From Streptomyces sp. NRRL S-118 (lineage in GTDB: Bacteria > Actinomycetota > Actinomycetes > Streptomycetales > Streptomycetaceae), in NCBI RefSeq assembly GCF_000716335.1, contig NZ_KL591002.1:229219-293218 (forward strand): a stretch of DNA of 64,000 bases. The letters are read 5' to 3'. The position numbers and the translations under genes were made by a program. This document shows positions 27,998 through 36,912 of the stretch, in pieces. How positions within the stretch are numbered: position 1 is the stretch's first letter; each line of letters begins with the position of its first letter. Below the pieces are notes generated by a model, which saw nothing but the letters and a program-made list of their open reading frames with translations, ran no database searches and was not told the DNA's origin.

Positions 27998-28609
27998 CTA
28001 CCCCCGGCCGCTCACCCGGCCGTGCAACAGGCGGGACAGGGCGGCGTGGACGTCGTCGATGGAGCGCTCGCTCTGGAACGCCTGCCAGTCCAGCGCCGCC
28101 ACCAGCACCATGCCGACCAGCGCGGCCGCCGTCAGCGGGATGTCGATCTCGTCGCTCAGCTCACCGTCCGCGACACCTTCCCGCAGCACCGCCTCGACGA
28201 CGGCGACCGCCTCCTGGCGCACCACCAGGAGGGTGGCCTGCCAGGCCCGGTTGGTGCGCCACAGCTCGGCCACGTACAGCTGCGTGAAGGCCGGGTAGCG
28301 GTCGATGAAGAGCAGACCGGCCCGGATCATGGCGTCCAGGGCCTCGACCTTCGTCCCGCCGCGCGCGGCGGTGTCGTCGGCGGCCGCCCGCAGCGACGCC
28401 GTGAGCAGTCCGACCCCGTGGCGCAGCAACTCCTCGAAGAGCTCCGTCTTGCTCTTGAAGTTGTAGTAGACGGTGCCCTTGGCCACCCCGGCGCGTTCCG
28501 CGATCTCGTCCACCGTCGTGGCCGAGAATCCCTGCTCGGCGATGAGGGTCACGGCGGCCTCGTACAACTTGGTGCGAGTGGCCTGCCGTCTGCTGCTCCG
28601 GGTGTCCAT
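27998..28609 (-). CDS. TetR-family transcriptional regulator
   Basis: A 203-residue TetR regulator with an N-terminal HTH (KLYEAAVTLIAEQGFSATTV, DEIAERAGVAKGTVYYNFKS) and a helical ligand-binding domain (WRTNRAWQATLLVVRQEAV). It is the last gene of a three-gene operon with a YhgE/Pip membrane protein and an ABC-like ATPase. It probably represses the operon through the perfect palindrome at 31905-31926. A start 15 bp upstream (VRIVPMDTRSS) is possible. Confidence 0.85.
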   Translation of the reverse strand: MDTRSSRRQATRTKLYEAAVTLIAEQGFSATTVDEIAERAGVAKGTVYYNFKSKTELFEELLRHGVGLLTASLRAAADDTAARGGTKVEALDAMIRAGLLFIDRYPAFTQLYVAELWRTNRAWQATLLVVRQEAVAVVEAVLREGVADGELSDEIDIPLTAAALVGMVLVAALDWQAFQSERSIDDVHAALSRLLHGRVSGRG

Positions 28610-28638
28610 GGGGACGATTCTCACAGGTCTCACCGCCT

Positions 28639-30726
28639 CTACAGAGTCAGCTCGGGGTGCAGCCGGTCCAGGGTCCACACCTGCTTGCGCCGGGCGGAGA
28701 GGGCCGTCAGCGCCAGCGCGCCCAAAGTGAAGGCGGCCAGAACCGCGGAGCCCTGCCAGACCGGACCGAGGCCGCCGCCCGTGATGAGCCGGCGCAGCGC
28801 CTCGACGACGTACGTCATCGGCAGGAAGGGATGGATGGCGTTGAAGAAGCCCGGGCTGGTCTGGACGGGATAGGTACCGCCGGCCGAGGTGAGCTGGAGC
28901 ATCAGCAGGGCCAGCACCAGGATCCGGCCCGCCGCGCCGAACCGGGCGTTCAGCCACTGGATGATCGCCGCGAAGCAGCAGGTCACCAGCGCGAGGAAGG
29001 CGACCGTCCCGGCGGCCTGCGCCATCTTCAGGCCGAGCCCCCAGCGCAGCACCGACATCAGCGCGGCCACCTGGAGCAGGCCGATGGCGGCCACCGGCAG
29101 CCAGCCGGCCAGCGCCGTGCGCCAGGCCGAGGCCCCCGCGGCCAGGGCCCGCCGGTTGAGCGGCTGGATGAGCATGTACGCCACCATGGCGCCCACCCAG
29201 AGGGAGAGCGGGATGAAGTACGGGGCGAAGCCCGTGCCGTAGTTGGGCGCCTTGTGCAGCGACTGGGAGGCGAGCTCGACCGGGTCGGCCATGACCTCGG
29301 TGCGGCGGTCGCGGTCCTTCTTGTCGTAGTCCGGGATCTTGTCGACGCCCTCTTTGAGGCCCTGGGCCAGGTCGCTGGAGCCGTCGGCGAGCTTGAACAG
29401 GCCGCCGTCCAGTTCCCCGGCGCCCTTCTTGAGCTTGCCCACCCCGGTGTCCAGCGCGCTGGAGCCGGTCTTGGCGCTCGTCACCCCGGTGTGCACCTGG
29501 TCGGCGCCCGTGGCGACCGCGTGGGCGCCGGCGTTCAGCTCGTTGATCTTCGTGACGGCGTACTGGAGGTCGCTGTCCAGGTTGGGCGCCCGCTTGGCGA
29601 GGGCGTCGGCCTTCTTCTGGAGGTCGGCCAGCTGCGCGTCCAGCTTCTTCAGGTCGCCGTTGCTGTCCTTGGACAGCTCGTGCAGGTCGTCGGCGATCCT
29701 GGCCACGTCGGCGGAGGTGACCTTCGCGCGCTCCATGGCCGGGCACCACTGGGGGTCCGGGACCGGCGCGTCCTCGCAGCGCTCCTTGTGGAGGCCGGCC
29801 AGGGCGGTGGCGTCCTCCTGGGCGTTCTGGCGCAGGGTGGGACCGGTCTTCACGATCAGGTCGAGGTTGTGGCGCATGGCGGCCGACAGGTCCGAGACCA
29901 GGCGGGCCGAGTCGCCGATCTTCTTGCCGTTGTCCTTCAGGTACGGGCGGACGTCGGCCGCCACTCCGTTGACCTTGTCGGCCAGCCTCTGCGTACCGTC
30001 CGCCACCTGCCGGGCGCCCGTCTCGACCTGGCCGGCGCCCTTGTCGAGCTCCTTGAGGCCGCCGGCCAGCTTGCCGCTGCCCTGCTTGGCGTTCTTCAGG
30101 CCGTTCGCCAGGTCGGCGGAGCCCTTCTTCGCCTTGCCCACGCCGTCCTTGACCTGGTCGGCACCCTCGGCGGCCTTCTCGGTCGCGTCGTGGATGTCCG
30201 AGAACGAGATGAAGATCTTGTCCAGGAAGGAGCGGGACGTCTTCGTCGAGGCGGCGGTGCGCACCTCGGAGAACACCGTCCGGGAGATCTGCCCGACGAT
30301 GTAGTTGTTGGCGTCGTTCGTCCGCACCTTCAGGGCGCCCGTCTCAGGGGCGTTGCCGGAGCTGGAGGCGATGCGCTTGCTGAAGTCGCCGGGCATGGTG
30401 AGCGACAGGTAGTACGTGCCGTTCTCCACGCCCTCACGCGCCTCGGCGTCGCTCACCTCGTGCCACTGGAAGACCTTGCTCTCCCGCAGCCCCTTGGTGA
30501 TGTCGTCGCCCGCGTTGAGCTTCTTGCCGTCGGCGGTGGCGCCCTTGTCCTCGTTGACGAGCGCGACGGGGATCTTGTCGAGCCTGCCGTACGGGTCCCA
30601 GAAGGACCACAGGTACAGCGCGCCGTACAGCAGCGGCAGCAGCAGGATCGCGACGAGTGCCGCGCGCGGCAGCTTACCCCTGCCGAACCGCTTCAGCTCA
30701 AGCGCGGCCAGTTTCGGCGAGCGCAT
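28639..30726 (-). CDS. YhgE/Pip-domain membrane protein
   Basis: A 695-residue membrane protein. One N-terminal helix (AALVAILLLPLLYGALYLW) is followed by the YhgE/Pip signature (FWDPYGRLDKIPVALVNEDKG). A long extracellular region with coiled-coil pentad/heptad repeats comes next (GADQVKDGVGKAKKGSADLA, LDTGVGKLKKGAGELDGGL). Five or so C-terminal helices complete it, in ABC-2-like arrangement. Relatives include phage-infection protein Pip and ESX/export-linked proteins; transported substrate unknown. It overlaps the upstream ATPase gene by 29 bp, so the two are coupled. Confidence 0.85.
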   Translation of the reverse strand: MRSPKLAALELKRFGRGKLPRAALVAILLLPLLYGALYLWSFWDPYGRLDKIPVALVNEDKGATADGKKLNAGDDITKGLRESKVFQWHEVSDAEAREGVENGTYYLSLTMPGDFSKRIASSSGNAPETGALKVRTNDANNYIVGQISRTVFSEVRTAASTKTSRSFLDKIFISFSDIHDATEKAAEGADQVKDGVGKAKKGSADLANGLKNAKQGSGKLAGGLKELDKGAGQVETGARQVADGTQRLADKVNGVAADVRPYLKDNGKKIGDSARLVSDLSAAMRHNLDLIVKTGPTLRQNAQEDATALAGLHKERCEDAPVPDPQWCPAMERAKVTSADVARIADDLHELSKDSNGDLKKLDAQLADLQKKADALAKRAPNLDSDLQYAVTKINELNAGAHAVATGADQVHTGVTSAKTGSSALDTGVGKLKKGAGELDGGLFKLADGSSDLAQGLKEGVDKIPDYDKKDRDRRTEVMADPVELASQSLHKAPNYGTGFAPYFIPLSLWVGAMVAYMLIQPLNRRALAAGASAWRTALAGWLPVAAIGLLQVAALMSVLRWGLGLKMAQAAGTVAFLALVTCCFAAIIQWLNARFGAAGRILVLALLMLQLTSAGGTYPVQTSPGFFNAIHPFLPMTYVVEALRRLITGGGLGPVWQGSAVLAAFTLGALALTALSARRKQVWTLDRLHPELTL

Positions 30727-31885
30727 CGGCCGTCCCCTCCTCGGTGGTGCGGATCGTGATGGTGTTCCCGGGAGCCTCGCTGCACACCGCCAGCACGGTG
30801 GTGCCGCCGTCGGCGATCGACCGCAGCATCCGCCACGCCTCGGCCCGGTCGGCGTCGGACAGCTTGAGGTCCGCGTCGTCGACGGCCAGCAGACGCGGCT
30901 CGCCGATCAGGGCGAGGGCCACGGACAGGCGCAGCGCCTCCAGCCGCTCGAGATCGCGCACGGAAGTGCGCTCCCCCTTGGGCAGCGCCGCCACATCCAG
31001 GCCCGTCGCCTCCAGCGCGGCCTCGATGCGTGCGCGGGAGGCCGCGGCCCGCTCGGCACGCGGGCGCAGCAGGGCGAGCGGGGAGGCGTCGAACCGGCGC
31101 TGCAGCAGCGCGCGTTCCCGCAGGTGCTCGCCGACGGTGAACGCCGGGTCGAGGTCGCTGACCCCCGGCACGGGACCGAGGGCGCTGATGCGGCGTACGG
31201 CGGCCATCTTCCGGGGCAGCCGCAGACCGGCGACCTCGGCGTGCCCCTCGGTGGGGCGCATGCGGCCGGTGAGCGCCAGGAGCAGGCAGGTGCGGCCGGA
31301 CCCCGACGGCCCCTCCAGGGTGATGAGGTCACCGGGCGCGGCCTCCACGGACACGCCCCGGAAGACCCAGCCGCGCGGCCCCTTCATCCCGAAGCCCTCG
31401 GCCACCAGCGCCGCGCCGCGCGGCTCCTCGGCGGAGGGGGCGCCGGCCGGGCGGCCGGTGCCGGTGCGGCCGGTGCCGGCGCCGGTTCCCGTGCCCGAGG
31501 CGGTGGTGTCGGTGTCGGGATCGGTCTCCGCCGCTTCTGTGCGGTCGCTCGCGCGGTCCTCCGCGTCCCTGTCCGGCTTTTCCGCATCCGCCGCGCTGTC
31601 CCGCGTGTCGCGGGCGCCGTCCTCGGACCCCGTGGGACGGCCTTCCGGCACGGTGCTCCCGGCCTGCGCGGTTTCCGCGCCGGTCTGCCCGGTGCTTCCG
31701 GCCCGCCCGGTTTCCGCGCCGGTTTCTGCGGGCTGCGCCTCCTCGGTGCCGTCCTCGGCCGTGCGGTCGGTGGCGTCAGCGCCCTTCGTGCCCGAGCTGC
31801 CTTCGCTGCCGTCGCCGCCCTTTGTGAGGTCCGTGCGGTCGGCGCGGTCGGTGCGGTCGGGATTCCCGGGTATGCCCTTGTCCAC
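30698..31885 (-). CDS. ABC-transporter-like ATPase with altered Walker motifs
   Basis: A 395-residue protein. About 150 N-terminal residues are low-complexity Asp/Thr/Gly/Ala-rich; an ABC-like domain follows (LVAEGFGMKGPRGWVFRGVS, then ITLEGPSGSGRTCLLLALTG). The Walker A Lys is Arg (GPSGSGRT), no LSGGQ is visible, and the Walker B end is LLAVDDADLKL with Asp instead of the catalytic Glu. It may bind nucleotide but hydrolyse poorly. GTG 31885 follows GGGGGGAGGG. With the YhgE/Pip protein it forms a likely exporter, about 20 bp downstream of a palindromic operator. Confidence 0.8.
   Translation of the reverse strand: MDKGIPGNPDRTDRADRTDLTKGGDGSEGSSGTKGADATDRTAEDGTEEAQPAETGAETGRAGSTGQTGAETAQAGSTVPEGRPTGSEDGARDTRDSAADAEKPDRDAEDRASDRTEAAETDPDTDTTASGTGTGAGTGRTGTGRPAGAPSAEEPRGAALVAEGFGMKGPRGWVFRGVSVEAAPGDLITLEGPSGSGRTCLLLALTGRMRPTEGHAEVAGLRLPRKMAAVRRISALGPVPGVSDLDPAFTVGEHLRERALLQRRFDASPLALLRPRAERAAASRARIEAALEATGLDVAALPKGERTSVRDLERLEALRLSVALALIGEPRLLAVDDADLKLSDADRAEAWRMLRSIADGGTTVLAVCSEAPGNTITIRTTEEGTADALAETGRA
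31651..31729. repeat. 39-bp tandem duplication in the ATPase linker
   Basis: Two adjacent, slightly diverged 39-bp copies (31651-31689 and 31690-31729) encode repeated AGSTGQTGAET-like segments in the acidic N-terminal linker of the ABC-like ATPase. Confidence 0.7.
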
Positions 31886-31904
31886 GACCCTCCCCCCAAC
31901 TTCT

Positions 31905-31926
31905 TTGAACTGACCAGTCAGTTCAA
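31905..31926. promoter_or_regulatory. perfect palindromic operator, likely TetR-type
   Basis: Arms TTGAACTGAC (31905-31914) and GTCAGTTCAA (31917-31926) are perfectly complementary around a central CA. Size and symmetry suit a TetR dimer. It stands 20 bp before the start of the ATPase/YhgE/TetR operon. Confidence 0.85.
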
Positions 31927-32044
31927 AAGCTACTCCGAACGCCCGCCCGAAGCAAAAGCGCAGCTCAGCCCGGATTGTCAGTGGTGGCCTGCACGATGGG
32001 CACATACGGCCACAGCGCCGTCCCGCGACGACAGGAGGTTCGTC

Positions 32045-32533
32045 ATGGCCGGTTCGAACGCAGCAGCGCGTGACGTCCACCCCGTGCTGCGCCGCGCCTC
32101 GGCACCGCCCGCCGCCCTGGACCTGCTCGCCCAGGCGCACGCCGGCCTCGATGAGGCGGCCGCGCTCGACACCCCCAACGAGCGGTACGCCACGGCCCAC
32201 CTCGCCGCCCTCCGCGCCGCCGCCGCGGTCCTCGCCGCCCGCGGCCGCCCCGAGGCCACCCCCCGCAAACGGCAGCAGATCCGCAGCGCTTGGGAAGTCC
32301 TTCCCGAGATCGCCCCCGAGCTGACCGAGTGGAGCGCCCTGTTCGCCTCCGGAGCAGCCCGCCGGGCCCGGGCGGAAGCCGGCATACAGGGCGCGGCGAG
32401 CGCCCGCGCCGCCGACGACCTGATACGCGACGTGACCGTGTTCGTGCGACTCGTGGAGCGGTTGCTGGTGCTCCGTCCGGTGCTGCCCAGGCCGAGGGTG
32501 CGGCAGTCGGGTGCGGACGACGGCACGGGGTGA
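32045..32533 (+). CDS. SAV_6107-family HEPN-like protein
   Basis: A 162-residue all-helical protein matching the actinobacterial SAV_6107 HEPN family (HPVLRRASAPPAALDLLAQA, NERYATAHLAALRAAAAVLA). The classical HEPN RX4-6H RNase motif is not visible, so nuclease activity is doubtful. AGGAGG precedes ATG 32045. It is divergent from the ATPase/YhgE/TetR operon and shares its ~160-bp promoter region. Confidence 0.82.
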   Translation: MAGSNAAARDVHPVLRRASAPPAALDLLAQAHAGLDEAAALDTPNERYATAHLAALRAAAAVLAARGRPEATPRKRQQIRSAWEVLPEIAPELTEWSALFASGAARRARAEAGIQGAASARAADDLIRDVTVFVRLVERLLVLRPVLPRPRVRQSGADDGTG

Positions 32534-32610
32534 GCCATGGGGTGACCGGGGACGGCAGGTGAGGCCATAGGGTGGGAGGCGTTCATCACCCTCCCGAGGA
32601 GTCAACTGCC

Positions 32611-33369
32611 GTGTCGGACCCGCAGCGCCCCCGCGCCTCCCTTCGTACCGCCGTGGTGTGGGACGTCCTCGAGGACGCCCTCGACCGCAGGGTCAAGGCG
32701 ACCGGTAAGGACAGCCTGGACGTCCTCGACACCGGTGGCGGCAGCGGGAACTTCGCCGTGCCCGTCGCCCGCCTCGGACACCGGGTCACGGTCGTGGACC
32801 CCAGCCCCAACGCCCTGTTCGCGCTGGAGCGCCGGGCCGGCGAGGCCGGTGTGGCCGACCGGGTGCGCGGCGTCCAGGGCGATGTGCACGGCCTGTTCGA
32901 CGTCGTCGAGCGCGGCGGCTACGACGTGGTGCTGTGCCACGGCGTCCTGGAGTACGTGGACGACCCGGTCGAGGGCATCAGCAACGCCGTCGAGGCACTC
33001 CGTCCCGCCGGTGCGCTCAGCCTGCTCGCCGCCGGGCTCGGCGGGGCCGTCCTCGCCCGGGCGCTCGCCGGGCATTTCACCGAGGCCCGGCACGCGCTGA
33101 GCGACCCGGCCGGGCGCTGGGGCGAGGGCGACCCCGTGCCCCGCCGCTTCACCGTCGAGCAGCTCACCGAGGTCGTCGAGGCGGCCGGCGTGGACGTCGG
33201 CGCGGTCCACGGCGTGCGGGTCTTCGCCGATCTGGTCCCCGGTGTTCTGGTCGACACCGAGCCGGGCGCCCTGGACGCGCTGCTGCGGCTGGAGGCGGCG
33301 GCCGCCGAACTGCCCGCGTTCCATTCGGTCGCCACGCAGCTGCACGTCCTGGGCGAAAAGCGGGGCTGA
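32611..33369 (+). CDS. class I SAM-dependent methyltransferase
   Basis: A 252-residue methyltransferase with motif I VLDTGGGSGNFAVPVARLG, the acidic residue ending strand 2 (VTVVDPSPNAL), and motif IV YDVVLCHGVLEYVDDP. The methyl acceptor is unknown; the form resembles SmtA/UbiE-like enzymes. GTG 32611 has GAGGAG about 9 nt upstream, which favours it over an earlier ATG. It follows the HEPN gene on the same strand. Confidence 0.87.
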   Translation: MSDPQRPRASLRTAVVWDVLEDALDRRVKATGKDSLDVLDTGGGSGNFAVPVARLGHRVTVVDPSPNALFALERRAGEAGVADRVRGVQGDVHGLFDVVERGGYDVVLCHGVLEYVDDPVEGISNAVEALRPAGALSLLAAGLGGAVLARALAGHFTEARHALSDPAGRWGEGDPVPRRFTVEQLTEVVEAAGVDVGAVHGVRVFADLVPGVLVDTEPGALDALLRLEAAAAELPAFHSVATQLHVLGEKRG

Positions 33370-33635
33370 CGCGCGCAGTGGGCTGATCAGCGGCGCAGCG
33401 GCAGACGGAGTACGTCACACACCCCCCGATCGCCGTCGGATCCCCGTATGATCGAGGGACACCATCCGGCATGACGGATCGGAGGACGGGGAATCAACGC
33501 CTCACCAGCCGAACCGGCATGGCGGCCCGATCGGTGAATCGGGACAGAGGGCGGGTTTCACGGGGGCGATTCCCTGCCTATCCTGAAAGGGCCGCATACC
33601 GGTCGCCCCCCGCGACCGACGACGAGGAGGACTCC

Positions 33636-34031
33636 GTGCCGCTCTCGGAGCACGAGCAGCGAATGCTCGAGCAGATGGAGCGAGCGCTGTACGCCGAAGA
33701 TCCCAAGTTCGCGACAGCGCTCGAGGGAAGCGGGCTGCGTACGTACACCCGGCGACGGGTCTACCAGGCGGTCGCAGGCTTCCTTGTGGGTATCGCGCTC
33801 CTCATGGCCGGAATGGTCGCCCAGCAGATCTGGATCAGCGTGGTGGGTTTCCTCGTCATGCTGGGCTGCGCGGTCCTCGCGGTCACCGGTTGGCGCAAGG
33901 CGCCCAAGCCGGGCGAGCAGCAGTCACCGGCCGGCGCCCCGGGTCCCGGCCGGCAGGCCAGGCAGCGCCGCTCGATGATGCACCGGATCGAGCAGCGGTG
34001 GCAGCGCCGCCGCGACGAACAGGGCCACTGA
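33636..34031 (+). CDS. DUF3040 membrane protein
   Basis: A 131-residue protein with the DUF3040 start MPLSEHEQRMLEQMERALYA, two membrane helices (VYQAVAGFLVGIALLMAGMV, IWISVVGFLVMLGCAVLAV) and a basic tail (RQARQRRSMMHRIEQRWQRR). GTG 33636 has GAGGAGG upstream. A DUF3040 gene (Rv2169c) stands near rsmH in mycobacteria too. Function unknown. Confidence 0.87.
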   Translation: MPLSEHEQRMLEQMERALYAEDPKFATALEGSGLRTYTRRRVYQAVAGFLVGIALLMAGMVAQQIWISVVGFLVMLGCAVLAVTGWRKAPKPGEQQSPAGAPGPGRQARQRRSMMHRIEQRWQRRRDEQGH

Positions 34032-34104
34032 GCGCGCAGACGGCATCACCTGCGCGGCAGCGCGCAGGACAACCGCATCGTGAGCACGCGCGTGCGTGCA
34101 TCAA

Positions 34105-34144
34105 GGCTGAGGGGTGACCGCTTCCGAGCGGTCACCCCTCAGCC
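34105..34144 (+). terminator. strong terminator after the DUF3040 gene
   Basis: An 18-bp perfect stem (34105-34122 with 34127-34144) and a 4-nt loop (TCCG), starting 73 bp after the DUF3040 stop. No T-run follows, but the stem is very stable. Confidence 0.75.
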
Positions 34145-34488
34145 ATGCCCTCGGCGAGTCGGCCGTCCGCTCCGCAAACACCGCCGGCCCGCATGCCCCA
34201 CCCGGCAGCCTGCGGGCTCTGCGCGCGCCCGCGCCGGGCGCCCTCCCGGTACCGGGCACCGCTGGCCTGCCCGGCCATGCCGTACCTGCTCCGCAAATAC
34301 CGCCGGCCCGCACGCCTCCCCGGCAGCCTGCAGGCTCCGGGCGCCCGCGCCGGGCGCCCCCGGTACCGGGCTCCGCAGGCACCGCCGGCCTGCCCGGCCA
34401 TGCCGTAACGGGGGCTCCGCAGGCACCGCAGGCCCGTCCGGTCATGCCGTGCGCGCCGCCCGTGGACCGGTGGCCACGGGCGGCCGCG
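34145..34488. repeat. gene-free region with ~115-bp degenerate direct repeats
   Basis: No gene is credible here. A unit beginning TCCGCAAA.ACCGCCGGCCCGCA at 34171 recurs at about 34290 and, in part, at 34371. Shared landmarks are CGGCAGCCTGC.GGCTC, GCGCCCGCGCCGGGCGCC, GGTACCGGG and GGCCTGCCCGGCCATGCCGT, in the same order. Copies are 113-119 bp apart with clear sequence drift. Confidence 0.7.
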
Positions 34489-36912
34489 TCAGCCGCGCTG
34501 GCGGGACGGGCGGCGCAGGGGGCCCGACCAGCGCGTGGTCAGGCGGTGGCGGACCGCCGCCCAGCGGTCGGCCACCGCGGCCCAGCGGGCCGACAGTGCC
34601 CACAGCACCTGGACGGCCGAGCGCGGCGCCAGCGTGGCCCGCAGCCGCGGTACCGCGCCCAGCGGGGCACGCAGGCCGGCCCGCACCCGCGCCACGTCCT
34701 CGGCGAGCCCGGTCGCGGGCCGCGGCCGCGGCGCGTAGAGCACCTGCTCCACCGCGCCCGCCGTCCGGTGCACCGCCTCCGCCGCCGGACCTTCCAGCCC
34801 GCCCAGCCGCACGATGCGCTCGGCGGTCCGGCGGGGCGTCCGGGACTCGTCCGGCACGACACCGTGGTCCCAGGCCGTGTCGATGATCTCCCGCCAGGCC
34901 GCCAGCGTCCGGGCCGCCGCGTCCTCGGCGGTGCGCCCGGACGAACCGAGCCGGCGTGAGGTCACCCGTATCCGCCAGAGCATCGGCAGCAGGGGCACCA
35001 GCAGCGCCGCCACCACACCGAGCGCGATCAGCAGGACCGTCGTCAGGGGCGTTCCCGGGTCCGCGGGCGTCACCGCGCCCGGCGCCGCCGTCTCGCCGCA
35101 CTCGCCCAGGCGCCGCATCTGCGGTGTGCAGCTCGGGTCGGCCGACGGCGCGGTGGACGGCGCGGCCGAAGCGCTGGCCTCGGGCTGCGCGGGTGCGGGC
35201 GCCTCAGCCGAGGGTGCCTCGGGCCGCGTGTACTCGGGTACCGAGCCCCGCGTCGGGGTCGGCTCGAACCGCAGCCACCCCACGCCCTCGAAGTACAGCT
35301 CCGGCCAGGCGTGCGCATCGCGGATGCCGACCGACATGACGCCGCCGCCCTGCTGCGTGCCGGGCGTGAAGCCGACCGCGACCCGCGCCGGTATCCCCAG
35401 CGTCCGGGCCATCGCCGCCATCGAGAACGAGAAGTGGACGCAGAACCCCTTCTTCGCCGTCAGGAACCGGGAGATGGCCGCGACTCCGGTGCCCGACGAC
35501 ACCTGTGTGTCGTAGGTGAAGCCGCCCTCGGCCGCGAACCAGTCCTGCAGCTTCACGGCCCGCTCGTAGTCGTTCGCCGCCCCCGCGGTCACCTCCAGCG
35601 CCGTGGCCTTCACGTCCCGCGGCAGCGAGTCCGGCACGCTCGTGTACTCGCGCGCCAGCGACCCGGGCGGCGCCGGGGCGTCCGCCAGCTGCTTCGGCGT
35701 CGGCTGCACGAGCAGACTGGTCACGGTGTACTGCTTGCCGCGCGTGGTCTGGCCGTCGTCGCCGACGAGCATCCGTCCCGCCGGCTCGTACCGCCAGCGC
35801 CCCTCGATGGCGACGGAGGTCGCCGGGTAGGGCAGCGGCAGCCACTTCTGCTCGTAGGAGTCGGCGGCCGAGAGGTTGGTGGTGACCGACACGCCGCCCA
35901 CGGCCTCGCTCAGCCCCTCCGGGCGGGGCAGCTGCGCCGGGACGTCCTCGACCTTGCGCACCGACGATCGCCACGAGGTGCCGTCGAACTGGTCCAGCGC
36001 GACCATGCGCAGGTACATGCCGGAGGGGTCCTGGGCATTGGTGCGGTACCGCAGGACCTCCCGGTCGTCGGGCTGGTTCAGGTTGTCCTGGAGGGACACC
36101 AGCGGGTTCACCGCCGAGATGGTGCCCCCGCCGCCTTCGCCCCGGCCGCTGCCCGCGGTGTTCAGCAGCCCGCCGCTGAGCGACGGCAGCGCCGCCGGCA
36201 CCACCATCGCGATGCCCAGGGCGACCACACCGATCCGCCGTCCCGTGCGCACCGGCGCGGTCGTGCCGCCTCCCGGCGCCAGCAGCCCGGTCGGGCCGTT
36301 GCCCCGGGACGGCGCCGCGCCGCCGAACACCCGCCCCCACTGGGAGAGCCGGTCCCGGCCCTCCGCCAGCAGGAGCACCAGGTAACCGGTGGCCGCCAGC
36401 AGGAACCACAGCCAGGTCGCGCCGCCGCCCGACAGCCCGGCGGCCACCGAGTACAGCGCCAGCAGCGGCAGCCCCGCGGGTGCCGCACTGCGGAAGGTCA
36501 CCGCGAGCGCGTCGACCGCCAGTCCGATCAGGAGCACGCCGCCGATCAGCATCAGCCGGATGCCGGCGCTTGCCGGGGCCGGTATCGCGTACTGGCCCAC
36601 GTCGTCGGCGCCCGCCCGCAGCAGCTCGCCGAGCCGCTGAACGGCCTCGGGCCCCGGCACGACGGCCGCGAGCGCCTGCTCCCGCGCGAAGACCACCGTC
36701 AGCATCACCACGGCCAGCACGGCCTGGAGCACCACGATCAGCGGCCGGGCCAGCGGAACCCGCCGCGCCAGCGCGCCCACGACGCTCTGGATGCCCAGCA
36801 GCAGTGCCGCATGGGCGATCCAGTCGACCTCGTCGACCAGCGGCACCAGCGCGCCCGACGCCATCAGCGTGGCGGCGTACGCGCACAGCGCGAGCCTCGC
36901 CCGACCGCTCAT
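34489..36912 (-). CDS. DUF3488 and transglutaminase-like domain membrane protein
   Basis: An 807-residue membrane protein. Around seven helices in the first ~250 residues (DUF3488) precede a large extracytoplasmic region with a transglutaminase-like core: Cys in KKGFCVHFSFSMAAMA, ARVAVGF, His in DAHAWPELYFEG. A Pro/Ala/Ser-rich stretch, one more helix (VLLIALGVVAALLVPLLPML) and a cytoplasmic C-terminal domain follow. Likely a protease or acyl-transfer enzyme acting outside the membrane; substrate unknown. It overlaps DUF58 by 4 bp and forms a conserved trio with MoxR and DUF58. Confidence 0.88.
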   Translation of the reverse strand: MSGRARLALCAYAATLMASGALVPLVDEVDWIAHAALLLGIQSVVGALARRVPLARPLIVVLQAVLAVVMLTVVFAREQALAAVVPGPEAVQRLGELLRAGADDVGQYAIPAPASAGIRLMLIGGVLLIGLAVDALAVTFRSAAPAGLPLLALYSVAAGLSGGGATWLWFLLAATGYLVLLLAEGRDRLSQWGRVFGGAAPSRGNGPTGLLAPGGGTTAPVRTGRRIGVVALGIAMVVPAALPSLSGGLLNTAGSGRGEGGGGTISAVNPLVSLQDNLNQPDDREVLRYRTNAQDPSGMYLRMVALDQFDGTSWRSSVRKVEDVPAQLPRPEGLSEAVGGVSVTTNLSAADSYEQKWLPLPYPATSVAIEGRWRYEPAGRMLVGDDGQTTRGKQYTVTSLLVQPTPKQLADAPAPPGSLAREYTSVPDSLPRDVKATALEVTAGAANDYERAVKLQDWFAAEGGFTYDTQVSSGTGVAAISRFLTAKKGFCVHFSFSMAAMARTLGIPARVAVGFTPGTQQGGGVMSVGIRDAHAWPELYFEGVGWLRFEPTPTRGSVPEYTRPEAPSAEAPAPAQPEASASAAPSTAPSADPSCTPQMRRLGECGETAAPGAVTPADPGTPLTTVLLIALGVVAALLVPLLPMLWRIRVTSRRLGSSGRTAEDAAARTLAAWREIIDTAWDHGVVPDESRTPRRTAERIVRLGGLEGPAAEAVHRTAGAVEQVLYAPRPRPATGLAEDVARVRAGLRAPLGAVPRLRATLAPRSAVQVLWALSARWAAVADRWAAVRHRLTTRWSGPLRRPSRQRG

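Noticed and set aside
27665..28873. A long plus-strand frame through the G-run region and the TetR gene
   Set aside because: The first part is repeat-derived and the rest is antisense to TetR; no start signal or domain.
34080..34959. Overlapping frames on both strands between the DUF3040 and transglutaminase genes
   Set aside because: They span a terminator and degenerate repeats and run antisense into the transglutaminase gene; the proteins are Arg/Pro/Ala-only.
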